The notes beneath the pieces are model-generated. The model was given only the letters and a program-made list of their open reading frames with translations. It was not told the origin of the DNA and made no database searches. From assembly GCA_020850595.1 (NCBI GenBank), contig JADZEK010000155.1:1-64000 (forward strand): a DNA stretch of 64,000 nucleotides, read 5' to 3'. The stretch comes from Anaerolineales bacterium. GTDB lineage: Bacteria > Chloroflexota > Anaerolineae > Anaerolineales > UBA6663. Shown one piece after another: positions 16,708-24,366 of this stretch. The position numbers and the translations under genes were made by a program. Positions within the stretch are counted from its first letter, which is position 1. Every line of letters starts with the position of its first letter.

Positions 16708-18900
16708 TTACCCCTTCAAAAGCTGCAAGTTCGCCAGGCTGGCGACCAGGCGCTTGAGGCCCATGGCCTCGAACGCCACGTCCACCTCTTCCTCGCCGCT
16801 GACGAACTTGCTGGCAATCACAATGCCGTCGCCGAACTGCGCGTGCCGCACGCGCTGCCCCGAGCGGAACTGCGTGGTCGGCGCGTTGGGGTGGCTGGCG
16901 TTGCGGTCGGTCTCCCAGCTCGTGGCCTTCTTGAAATAGCCCTCTGCCCGCGACTGCTGGCGCTCCAGGTTGCCCACCATCAGCTTGGCCGGGATGTCCT
17001 GCAAGAAGCGCGAGGCGTCGGCCACGCCCGAGTCGCCGTATTGCGAGCGGCGGAAGGCGCGCACCAGGTACAGGCGGTCCTTGGCGCGCGTCATGCCCAC
17101 GTACATCAGCCGGCGCTCCTCGTGCATAGACTCGGGGTCGTTAAACGAGCGCTGGTGCGGCAGCACGCCCTCATCCAGCCCGATCATGAACACCACCGGG
17201 AACTCCAGCCCCTTGGCGGCGTGCAGGGTCAGCAGGGTGGCGGCCTCGCCCTCCTCGCCCAGCGTGTCCTGGTCGGCCACCAGCGCCACCTGTTCCAGGA
17301 ACTCCGTCAGGCCCGCCTCGGGGGTGGCCGCGGCCACGTTGCGCAGCTCCAGCACGTTCGCCCAGCGATCTTCGCCTTCTTCGCTGCCGTCGTTCACGAA
17401 CTCGGCGTAGTTCACGCCGTTGAGGATCAGGTCGAGCAGCGCAACCACGCTCACCTCGCCCTTCAGGTCGTGCCACTCGGCCAGCCGCTGCCCCAGCGTC
17501 ATCAGCGCCAGGCCGGTCTTGCCGGTGAACTGCTCGGCAAAGGCCGACTGCGGCCCGTTCAGCCCCAGGTCGCGCAGCATGGCCGCCGCGCTCACGCCCG
17601 CGCGCTCAGCCGCCGCCACGATCTGCTCCAGCGTCTTGGTTCCGATGCCGCGCGGCGGGGTGTTGATGATGCGCATGAAGCTGACGCTGTCGGCCGGGTT
17701 GTGCACCAGCCGCAGGTAGGCCAGCAGGTCTTTGATCTCCTTGCGGCCGTAGAAACGCTGCGCCCCCACCAGCCGGTAGGGCAGCCCAGCGCGCACGAAC
17801 TGTTCTTCCACCACCCGCGATTGGGCGTTGGTGCGGTACATCACCGCGCAGTCGCCGGGCCGATACAGCCGCTTCTTTTGCAGCTCGCGGATGGTGTCCA
17901 CCACGAACTGCGCTTCTTCCTGCTCGTTGTAGGCTTCCTGCGCGTGCAGTTGCGCGCCGCCCTGCCGCTCGGTGAAGAGCTGCTTGCGCGTGCGGCCGGG
18001 GTGCCGGTCAATCACCGCCATGGCCGCATCGAGGATGATTTGCGTCGAGCGGTAGTTCTCCTCCAGCAGCAGTACCGTGGCATCCGGGTAGTCCTGCTCG
18101 AACTTGCGCACGTTGCGGTAGTCCGCGCCGCGCCAGCGGTACACGCTCTGGTCGGGGTCGCCCACGCAGTACAGGTTGCGGTGGCTCGCCGCCAACTGGC
18201 GCAGCATGGTGTACTGCACCGTGTTCGTGTCCTGAAACTCGTCCACCAGCAGGTGCTCGTAAAGGCGCTGATACTTCGCCAGCGTCTCGGGGCGGCGGTC
18301 GAACAGCCGCACCACCTCGCCCAGCAAATCGTCGAAGTCATACGCGTTGTTCACCGCCAGCAGTTGCTGGTAGCGCGTGTACACCCGCTTCACGATCTCA
18401 TCCAGGTACGTCGCGGCAGCGTAGGCGTCCGGGTCAATCAGTTCGTTTTTGGCAGCCGAGATCTTGTTGAGCAGCTTGCCGGGCGTGTACTGCTTGTCGT
18501 TCAGGTTCAGCTCTTTGAGCACCTGCTTCACCAGCGCCTGCTGGTCGCTGTCGTCGAAGATCACGAACTCCGGCGTCACCGGCAAGCTGCCGCTCGCGGC
18601 GTGCGCCTCGCGCCGCAGCAGCCGCGCGCAAATGGAGTGGAAGGTGCCGATGGTCAGCCCGCGCAGCCCGCCGTCGAGCAGCGCGTCCACGCGGCTCTTC
18701 ATCTCGCGCGCCGCGCGGTTGGTGAACGTCACCGCCAAAATCGAGCGCGGCGCGACGCCCAAATGCCCCACCAGGTAGGCAATGCGGTGCGTCAGCACGC
18801 GCGTCTTGCCGCTGCCTGGTCCGGCCAGCACCAACGTCGGCCCCGGCGGCGTGGTCACCGCCTCCCGCTGCTGCGGATTGAGTTTCTCTAGAATATCCAT
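16708..18900 (-). CDS. pcrA: ATP-dependent DNA helicase PcrA/UvrD
   Basis: This 730-residue superfamily 1A 3'-5' helicase acts in nucleotide excision repair and replication-transcription conflict resolution. Motifs in order are LNPQQREAV (Q motif), AGPGSGKTRVLTHRI (Walker A), DEFQDTN (Walker B), VGDPDQSVYRWRGA (motif III), LEENYRS (motif IV), TLHAAKGLEFPVVFMIG (motif V) and EERRLMYVGMTRAKDRLYL (motif VI). The C terminus has a Tudor-like tail, GQRVRHAQFGDGIVI, as in PcrA. Length is typical. A TAGAAT box lies 9 bases before the ATG. Confidence 0.95.
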   Translation of the reverse strand: MDILEKLNPQQREAVTTPPGPTLVLAGPGSGKTRVLTHRIAYLVGHLGVAPRSILAVTFTNRAAREMKSRVDALLDGGLRGLTIGTFHSICARLLRREAHAASGSLPVTPEFVIFDDSDQQALVKQVLKELNLNDKQYTPGKLLNKISAAKNELIDPDAYAAATYLDEIVKRVYTRYQQLLAVNNAYDFDDLLGEVVRLFDRRPETLAKYQRLYEHLLVDEFQDTNTVQYTMLRQLAASHRNLYCVGDPDQSVYRWRGADYRNVRKFEQDYPDATVLLLEENYRSTQIILDAAMAVIDRHPGRTRKQLFTERQGGAQLHAQEAYNEQEEAQFVVDTIRELQKKRLYRPGDCAVMYRTNAQSRVVEEQFVRAGLPYRLVGAQRFYGRKEIKDLLAYLRLVHNPADSVSFMRIINTPPRGIGTKTLEQIVAAAERAGVSAAAMLRDLGLNGPQSAFAEQFTGKTGLALMTLGQRLAEWHDLKGEVSVVALLDLILNGVNYAEFVNDGSEEGEDRWANVLELRNVAAATPEAGLTEFLEQVALVADQDTLGEEGEAATLLTLHAAKGLEFPVVFMIGLDEGVLPHQRSFNDPESMHEERRLMYVGMTRAKDRLYLVRAFRRSQYGDSGVADASRFLQDIPAKLMVGNLERQQSRAEGYFKKATSWETDRNASHPNAPTTQFRSGQRVRHAQFGDGIVIASKFVSGEEEVDVAFEAMGLKRLVASLANLQLLKG

Positions 18901-18909
18901 GGCTTCAGC

Positions 18910-18915
18910 ATTCTA
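18910..18915 (-). promoter_or_regulatory. -10 box TAGAAT close to the pcrA start
   Basis: There are 9 bases between the hexamer and the ATG, predicting a leader of about two bases or none. No Shine-Dalgarno is seen. Confidence 0.45.
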
Positions 18916-18960
18916 GCACACGCGATCTAGCGATGGCATGTTCCCTGAGTCCCTAGCGCA

Positions 18961-19022
18961 GCCTCCCCTCCCGCTTCTCACCTCTCACTTCGCGCTTCCC
19001 CTCGCGCCTTGCCCCTCCCCCC
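18961..19022 (+). repeat. Pyrimidine tract of CCTCCC/CTCACCT units (copy 1)
   Basis: This is an irregular tandem of CCTCCCCTCCC, TCTCACCTCTCACTTC and related units, pyrimidine-rich on the coding strand. It is located just upstream of the promoter of the first deoxynucleoside kinase. Confidence 0.55.
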
Positions 19023-19031
19023 GTTGTGCGT

Positions 19032-19037
19032 TATCCT
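19032..19037 (+). promoter_or_regulatory. Leaderless-type -10 box TATCCT
   Basis: The hexamer is 7 bases before the ATG at 19045, with no Shine-Dalgarno between. This predicts a leaderless transcript. Confidence 0.45.
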
Positions 19038-19044
19038 TGCCCCC

Positions 19045-19677
19045 ATGTACCTCGCGATTGACGGCGTCATTGGCGTCGGCAAAACCACCCTCACCCGGCT
19101 GCTCCAGCCCGCCTTCAACGCCGACATTCTGCTCGAAGTCTTCGAGGAAAACCCGTTCCTCTCTGACTTCTACGGCGACCGCGCCCGCTACGCCTTCCAG
19201 ACCCAAATCTTCTTCCTGCTCTCGCGCTACCACCAGCAGCGCGCCGTGCCCGGCATGCTGGCCCAGTCGTCCCTCATCGCCGACTACACCTTCGCCAAAG
19301 ACGCCCTCTTTGCCCGCATCAACCTGAGCGGCGATGACCTGACCCTCTACCATCGCCTGCACGACGCCCTGGCCGAGAAGATCCCGCTGCCCGACCTCAC
19401 CGTCTACCTGCGCGCCCCCACGCCCGTGCTGATGGACCGCATCCAGCGCCGTGGCCGCGCCTACGAGCGCCAGATGGACCCGGCCTACATCGCCGCCCTG
19501 GGCGCCGCCTACGACGACTTCTTCGCTGCCGCCGCCGGCTCGGTGCTCATCATTGACACCGAGCGCCTCGACTTCGTGCATAACGCGGCCGATCTTCACG
19601 CGGTGGCCGAGCGCATCCAATCGGCGCTGGGCCTGAGCGCCATGCAGGTGCCCCTCCCGCTGGGAGGCGGCGCATGA
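19045..19677 (+). CDS. Deoxynucleoside kinase (dCK/dAK-like)
   Basis: This 210-residue kinase phosphorylates deoxynucleosides in the salvage pathway. The P-loop is GVIGVGKT (residues 7-14). EVFEENPFLSDFYGD is the Glu-containing substrate site, and the LIADYTFAKDALFA stretch replaces the DRS motif as in Bacillus deoxycytidine/deoxyadenosine kinases. The lid region has RIQRRGRAYERQM. The ATG at 19045 puts the P-loop at its normal position; an earlier ATG at 19009 adds non-homologous sequence. It starts a three-gene operon and overlaps the nucleotidyltransferase gene by 4 bases. Confidence 0.88.
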   Translation: MYLAIDGVIGVGKTTLTRLLQPAFNADILLEVFEENPFLSDFYGDRARYAFQTQIFFLLSRYHQQRAVPGMLAQSSLIADYTFAKDALFARINLSGDDLTLYHRLHDALAEKIPLPDLTVYLRAPTPVLMDRIQRRGRAYERQMDPAYIAALGAAYDDFFAAAAGSVLIIDTERLDFVHNAADLHAVAERIQSALGLSAMQVPLPLGGGA

Positions 19678-20711
19678 CCTCCGCCTCGCGCGCCCCCGGC
19701 CGCGATGCCCCCATCGCCCAGGCCACCCTGCTCAAGATCGCCCGCGACGCCGTCCAACAGCGCATGGACGCCCGGCACAGCCTGATCTCCGCCTACCTCA
19801 TCGGCTCGGTCGCCGCCAACGAACCGCTGCTGGGCGAAGCCACCGATATTGACATCATCCTGATCGAAGACGGCCAGCCCGCCGTGGCCCGTGAGGTCGT
19901 GCGCCTCACCGATCAGGTCGCGCTCGACCTCACCTACCGCTCGCGCGCCGATTACGCCAACCCCAAGTCGCTGCGCGTCCATCCCTGGCGCGGCCCGGAG
20001 ATGGCCGAGCCCATCTTCCTGGCCGACCCGCAGCATTTCTTCGAGTTGGCCCAGGCCAGCGCGCGCGGCCAGTTCCACCGCCCCGAATACGTGGCCGCCC
20101 GCGCCCGCGCCTTCCTGGCCTGGGCGCGCGGCGAACTGCACGTCAGCCTGCTGCCGGGTGCCGAGCCAGACGCGCCCGTCAGCCTGGCCAACTGGGGCGC
20201 GGCGCTGCTTTATGCCGCCAACGCCGCCATCACCCTCACCGGCTTCCCTGGCGCGGGCCGGCGGCTGGTGCTGCGCCTGGAAGCCGCCGCCGCCAAGCTT
20301 AAGCGCCCCGACCTGCACGCCGGGTTCCTGGCCCACTTCGGCGGCGACAGCCTCGACCGCGCCACGGCCGAGGCCCTGCTGGCCGACTGGCTGGCCGCCT
20401 ACCGCGCCGGCCAATCCGGCACCGACGAGTTCATTCACCCCGCCCGCCGCACCATCTACGAGCGCGGCTTCCGCGCCCAAATTCAGGCCGACCGCGCCGC
20501 CGAAGCCCTGTGGCTCATGTTCGCCACCTGGGATGCCGCCCACCGCAACGCGCCCACTGACCCGGCCCGCGCCGAGCGCTGGAACGCCTTCCTGGCCCAA
20601 CTGGGCCTGGCTGACCCCGACGGCTACGACGCCCGCGTGCAGCAGGCGGTGGATTACGTCGGCGGCGTGGACGCGCTGGTCGAGAGCTGGGCCGAGCGCA
20701 ACGGAGCTTAG
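19674..20711 (+). CDS. Nucleotidyltransferase-domain protein
   Basis: This 345-residue protein has a pol-beta-type nucleotidyltransferase fold at residues 35-95: AYLIGSVAANEPLLG followed by ATDIDIILI, that is GS plus DxD metal ligands. The C-terminal 240 residues are helical and of unknown family (FFELAQASARGQFHRPEY and onward). The gene is overlapped at its start by the first kinase and followed after 5 bases by the second, so all three are surely co-expressed. A role in nucleotide salvage, for example activating or adenylylating a partner or substrate, is inferred only from context. Confidence 0.75.
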   Translation: MTSASRAPGRDAPIAQATLLKIARDAVQQRMDARHSLISAYLIGSVAANEPLLGEATDIDIILIEDGQPAVAREVVRLTDQVALDLTYRSRADYANPKSLRVHPWRGPEMAEPIFLADPQHFFELAQASARGQFHRPEYVAARARAFLAWARGELHVSLLPGAEPDAPVSLANWGAALLYAANAAITLTGFPGAGRRLVLRLEAAAAKLKRPDLHAGFLAHFGGDSLDRATAEALLADWLAAYRAGQSGTDEFIHPARRTIYERGFRAQIQADRAAEALWLMFATWDAAHRNAPTDPARAERWNAFLAQLGLADPDGYDARVQQAVDYVGGVDALVESWAERNGA

Positions 20712-20716
20712 CGCCC

Positions 20717-21385
20717 ATGAAGAAATTCATCGTCGTCGCCGGCAACATCGGCGTGGGCAAATCTACCCTGGTCAACCTGCTCAGCCGCCGCCTGGGCTGG
20801 GAGCCGTTCTACGAAGCCGTGGCCGAGAACCCCTACCTGGCCGACTTCTACGGCGACATGCCGCGCTGGAGCTTCCACTCCCAAATCTTTTTCCTCTCCA
20901 ACCGGCTGCGCTCACACCGCCAGCTGCTCGACCATCCCACCTCCGTCGTGCAGGACCGCTCGGTCTACGAAGACGCCGAGATCTTTGCCCGCAACCTGTA
21001 CGACCAGGGCGACCTGGGCGAGCGCGACTACGCCACCTACCGCCAGCTCTACGAAGTCCTCACCGAATTTCTGCCGCCGCCGGACCTGGTGGTCTACCTG
21101 CGCGCCTCGGCCGGCACGCTGAGCCGCCGCATCGCCCAACGCGGCCGCGACTACGAGCGCACCATCACCGCCGACTACCTCGACCAGCTCAACCGCCTCT
21201 ACGAAAGCTGGATCGCCGCCTTCAGCCTGTGCCCGGTCCTGACCGTCCCCGCCGACGACCTGGACTACGTGGCCTACCCCGCCCACCTGGAGCTGGTCGT
21301 GCAGAAAGTCCTCGACAAGCTCCAGGGCAAAGACGAAGTCCGCTTCGAGCGCGAAGAAGTCGCCCGCATTAACGGCCGCGCCTGA
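20717..21385 (+). CDS. Deoxynucleoside kinase (dGK-like)
   Basis: This 222-residue paralogue of the kinase at 19045 has P-loop GNIGVGKST, the substrate-site segment EAVAENPYLADFYGD, a canonical DRS motif in VVQDRSVYEDAEIFA and a lid RIAQRGRDYERTI. The intact DRS places it nearer to deoxyguanosine kinases. Two neighbouring kinases of different specificity recall the Bacillus dck/dgk pair. Here a nucleotidyltransferase separates them, and all three form one operon. Confidence 0.88.
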   Translation: MKKFIVVAGNIGVGKSTLVNLLSRRLGWEPFYEAVAENPYLADFYGDMPRWSFHSQIFFLSNRLRSHRQLLDHPTSVVQDRSVYEDAEIFARNLYDQGDLGERDYATYRQLYEVLTEFLPPPDLVVYLRASAGTLSRRIAQRGRDYERTITADYLDQLNRLYESWIAAFSLCPVLTVPADDLDYVAYPAHLELVVQKVLDKLQGKDEVRFEREEVARINGRA

Positions 21386-21495
21386 GCCGCGCCCACAACC
21401 AAGCGCCCGCCGGCCCCGACCGCGCCCCACGCATCGCGTCCCATCCGCGACCTAAGCTCTTCCCCTGAGTCCCCAGCCCGCTTGGCCTTACTCGG

Positions 21496-21533
21496 CCCTC
21501 CCACCTCTCACCTCCAACCTCCCACCTCTCATT
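21496..21533 (+). repeat. Pyrimidine tract of CCTCCCACCTCTCA units (copy 2)
   Basis: The tract reads as irregular 7-base units CCTCCCA, CCTCTCA, CCTCCAA, CCTCCCA, CCTCTCA. It lies between the second kinase gene and the promoter of the TPR gene. Confidence 0.65.
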
Positions 21534-21555
21534 TGCGTCCCGCGCTGCCCCCGCG

Positions 21556-21561
21556 TAGACT
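21556..21561 (+). promoter_or_regulatory. Leaderless-type -10 box TAGACT
   Basis: The hexamer is 8 bases before the ATG at 21570. The interval is all C/G with no Shine-Dalgarno. Confidence 0.45.
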
Positions 21562-21569
21562 CCCCCCGC

Positions 21570-23429
21570 ATGACCACCGTGGAGCCGCCGGCTAATTTCC
21601 CCCGCGCCCACCTCGCCCACCTCGAGTCTATCGGCCTCGTCGTCCTGGTCCGCCTCCAGCCTGAGCTGGAATACCTCTTCCGCCACGCCCTCGTCCACGC
21701 CGCCGCTTACAGTTCCCTTGTCAAGGCCGACCGGCGCAGGTTGCACCAGGCGGCCGGCGAGGCCCTGGAGCGCCTCGCCCCCGGCGGCGCGCCCGCGGCC
21801 GCGACCCTGCCGATCCTGGCCCACCACTTTGCCGAGGCCGGCGACCAGGCCCGCGCCCTGCGCTACGCCACCCTGGCCGGGCAGGCCGCCGCGGCCGGCT
21901 ACGCCAACGCCGAGGCCATCCACCACTTCACCCGCGCCATTGATCTCGCCCGCGCCCCCGGCGGCGCGCCTGAGCCGGTGGCCGCCCTCTACCTCCAGCG
22001 CGGCCGGGTCTACGAGCTGAGCGCCCAAGACGCCGCGGCCCTCGCCAACTATGCCGAGCTAGAAGCCTGGGCCGTGGCGGGCGGCCACCGGCGCGCTCTG
22101 CTGGCGGCCCTCAACGCCCGCGCCACGATTTACGTGCGACCCAGCGCCGCCGCCAACCCGGCCCTGGGCCGCGCCCTGGCCGAACAAGCGCTAGGCCTGG
22201 CCCGTGAGCTGGGCGACCCGGCCGGCGAGGCGCGGGCTTTGTGGAACCTGCTCCAGCAGGCGTCGGCGCAGGGCCAGATCGGCCTCGCCCTGGCCCACGG
22301 CGATCAGGCCCTGGCCCTCACCCGCGCCCACGACCTGCGCGAATTGCAAGCCTACGTGCTGACCGACCTGGTCAAAGTGCTGTTCCAGGCCGAGCAAGGT
22401 GAGCGCGCCATCGCCGTTCTGGCCGAAGCCGCCGGCCTCTGGCGCGAGTTGGGCACCCTCAACATGCTGGCCGACAACCTGTCCACCGCCAGCATGATCA
22501 GCGCCATGGCGGGCCGCTACCCCGCCGCCCTGGCCCATTCCGCCGAGGCCGCCCAGATCGCCCACCAGATCGGCAACTTGTGGAACCAGGCCTACGCCCT
22601 TTACATGGTCGGCACCATCCACTTTGAGCACGGCGAGTTCGACGCCGCCCTGGCCGTCGGCGCCCGCGCCGAGCAGCTCGCGCGGCAGGCCGGCTTCGCT
22701 GAGGGCGAGAACCAGGCCCTCTTCGACCAGGCCATGATTTACGGCTACCTGGGCGACCTGCCGCGCGCGCTGGCGCTGGTGGAGCAGGGGCGCGCGCGCC
22801 TGATCGAATTGGGCGGCGTCGCCTCGGTCTGGGCCCCGCTCGAATTGATCGTGCCCATGCTCTACCTGTGGAACAGCCGGCCCGCCGCTGCCCAGGCTGC
22901 CTTCGCGCTCTGCCAGCCCTGCCAGGACCCGGCCGAGCTTGCCCGGCAGTTTGTGCTCACCCAGGCCGTGGTCGCCCAAATCCGCGTGCGGTTGGCGCTG
23001 CGGGCCGGCGACGCGGCGGCCGCCCTCACCCAGGCCGAGGCCGGCGCGGCCGCGCTCCGCCGCAGCAACGTGCACCTGTTCTTGCCCGATACGATTCTGC
23101 TCGCCGCGCAGGCCCAGCGCGCCGCCGGCGACCTGGCCGCCGCGCAGGTCACCCTGGCTGCCGCCCGCGCCGAAGCGTTGGAGATCGGATCACGCCGCGC
23201 CGGGTGGGAGATTGAGGCCGAGCGCGCCCGCCTGGCCGCCCAGCGCGGCGACCTGGCCGAAGCGCAGGCCGCCCACGCCGCCGCCCGCGCCACGCTCGAC
23301 GATCTGTTCGCGCAGCTGGCCGACCCCGGCCTGCAAGCCGTCTTCCGCCGGCGCTCGATTGTGCGCGCCGTGCTCCTGGCCCGCCCTGATTCATACCCGG
23401 AGATTCAGCATGACCCCCCTGACGCCTGA
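21570..23429 (+). CDS. TPR-repeat protein, apparently lacking its N-terminal ATPase
   Basis: This 619-residue, Ala-rich all-helical protein is built mostly of tetratricopeptide-like repeats from about residue 90 onward. Its first 60 residues (HLAHLESIGLVVL, LEYLFRHALVHAAAYSSLVKADRRRLHQAAGEALE) are the winged-helix end typical of AAA-ATPase or adenylate-cyclase-linked TPR regulators. In those proteins this segment follows a large P-loop domain. No such domain is encoded upstream; only 184 non-coding bases with a pyrimidine tract precede the gene. The product is therefore a truncated derivative, yet the frame is intact and a promoter-like box is present. Its stop overlaps the next gene by 20 bases. 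Confidence 0.7.
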   Translation: MTTVEPPANFPRAHLAHLESIGLVVLVRLQPELEYLFRHALVHAAAYSSLVKADRRRLHQAAGEALERLAPGGAPAAATLPILAHHFAEAGDQARALRYATLAGQAAAAGYANAEAIHHFTRAIDLARAPGGAPEPVAALYLQRGRVYELSAQDAAALANYAELEAWAVAGGHRRALLAALNARATIYVRPSAAANPALGRALAEQALGLARELGDPAGEARALWNLLQQASAQGQIGLALAHGDQALALTRAHDLRELQAYVLTDLVKVLFQAEQGERAIAVLAEAAGLWRELGTLNMLADNLSTASMISAMAGRYPAALAHSAEAAQIAHQIGNLWNQAYALYMVGTIHFEHGEFDAALAVGARAEQLARQAGFAEGENQALFDQAMIYGYLGDLPRALALVEQGRARLIELGGVASVWAPLELIVPMLYLWNSRPAAAQAAFALCQPCQDPAELARQFVLTQAVVAQIRVRLALRAGDAAAALTQAEAGAAALRRSNVHLFLPDTILLAAQAQRAAGDLAAAQVTLAAARAEALEIGSRRAGWEIEAERARLAAQRGDLAEAQAAHAAARATLDDLFAQLADPGLQAVFRRRSIVRAVLLARPDSYPEIQHDPPDA

Positions 23430-24249
23430 GCAGCTCGCCTTCTTTGATGCCTTTGGCTACCTGCGTTTTCCCGGCTTGCTGGCCGGCCGCATCGCCGCCA
23501 TCACCGAGGCCTTCGAGGGCATCTGGGCCGCCAACGGCGGCGGCCACAACGGCCGCCCGCACGACGGCCGCGCGCGCTCGGCCCTGGCCCAGTTCCTGGA
23601 CCGCAGCCCCGTCTTGCACACCCTGCTCGATGACGCCCCCACGCACGATCTCCTCACCAGCCTGCTGGGAGAGGACTTCGACTACCTCGGCAGTGACGGC
23701 AACTACTTCGTCGGCGACTCCCAATGGCACTCCGACTCCTATGGCGGGCGCGGCGGCGTCATGTTCATCAAGCTGGCCGTCTACCTTGACCCGGTCACCC
23801 GCGACACCGGCTGCCTGCGCGTCATCCCCGGCAGCCACCGCTTCGGCGAACCTTTCGCCGAGCTGCTCCAGCGTGACCTGCGCCGCTGCGAAACCGTCTG
23901 GAACGTCCCCGGCCCGGCCATCCCCGCCGTGCCGCTCGAAACCGTCCCCGGCGACGTCGTCGTCTTCAACCACGCCCTCAAGCACGCCGCCTTTGGCGGT
24001 TCCAGCCGCCGGCGTATGTTCACCCTCAACGCTTGCCGGCGCTTCCCCGCGGCCGAACTGCCCGCGCTGCGCGAATACATCGGCTATCACGCCGTCTACT
24101 GGGTAGATCAGCTCTACCATGAACTGCTCATCCAAACCGCCACCCCGGAACGCCTGGTCCACCTGGAGCAGGGCATGGCCAACGACGACCACCTGCCCGC
24201 GCTCAGCCGCCAAAGACGCGCCGAAATGACCGAGCCTTCTCGCGGCTAG
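23410..24249 (+). CDS. Phytanoyl-CoA dioxygenase (PhyH) family protein
   Basis: This 279-residue Fe(II)/2-oxoglutarate-dependent oxygenase has the iron ligands His-x-Asp in WHSDSYGG (about residues 105-107) and the distal His in FNHALKHAAFGG. These are followed by the Arg-rich 2-oxoglutarate site SSRRRMFTLN. The start at ATG 23410 opens MTPLTPEQLAFFDAFGYLRFPGLL, the usual family N terminus. It overlaps the TPR gene by 20 bases in another frame, so translation is probably coupled. The substrate is unknown. Confidence 0.85.
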   Translation: MTPLTPEQLAFFDAFGYLRFPGLLAGRIAAITEAFEGIWAANGGGHNGRPHDGRARSALAQFLDRSPVLHTLLDDAPTHDLLTSLLGEDFDYLGSDGNYFVGDSQWHSDSYGGRGGVMFIKLAVYLDPVTRDTGCLRVIPGSHRFGEPFAELLQRDLRRCETVWNVPGPAIPAVPLETVPGDVVVFNHALKHAAFGGSSRRRMFTLNACRRFPAAELPALREYIGYHAVYWVDQLYHELLIQTATPERLVHLEQGMANDDHLPALSRQRRAEMTEPSRG

Positions 24250-24260
24250 GCCCGCCGCCG

Positions 24261-24317
24261 CCTCTCACCCCCTCCCACCTCTCACCTCGCACCTCCCACT
24301 TCGCATTCCAACCTCCC
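24261..24317 (+). repeat. Pyrimidine tract of CCTCCCACCTCTCA units (copy 3)
   Basis: Irregular CCTCTCA, CCTCCCA, CCTCGCA and CCTCCAA-like units end directly at the -35 region of the histidine kinase promoter. Confidence 0.65.
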
Positions 24318-24318
24318 T

Positions 24319-24346
24319 TTAACAATCACCCTCGCTATGCTATACT
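24319..24346 (+). promoter_or_regulatory. Promoter TTAACA-16-TATACT of the histidine kinase gene
   Basis: The -35 TTAACA (24319-24324) and the -10 TATACT (24341-24346) are near-consensus with a 16-base spacer. The predicted start gives a leader of roughly 14 bases carrying GGTGA before the ATG at 24367. Confidence 0.6.
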
Positions 24347-24366
24347 CAGCCCACGCGGGTGATTCC

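Noticed and set aside
16843..18891. A 682-codon plus-strand frame opposite the helicase gene
   Set aside because: It is a shadow of pcrA, with His/Arg/Val-rich translation and no family features. The helicase motifs on the other strand are complete.
19891..21372. A 493-codon frame overlapping the nucleotidyltransferase and second kinase genes
   Set aside because: It is a Pro/Arg/Ser/Thr-rich out-of-frame shadow; the overlapping frames contain recognisable enzyme motifs.
21496..21533. Pyrimidine tracts as a CRISPR array
   Set aside because: The units are about 7 bases and irregular, with no spacers of constant length and no cas genes nearby.
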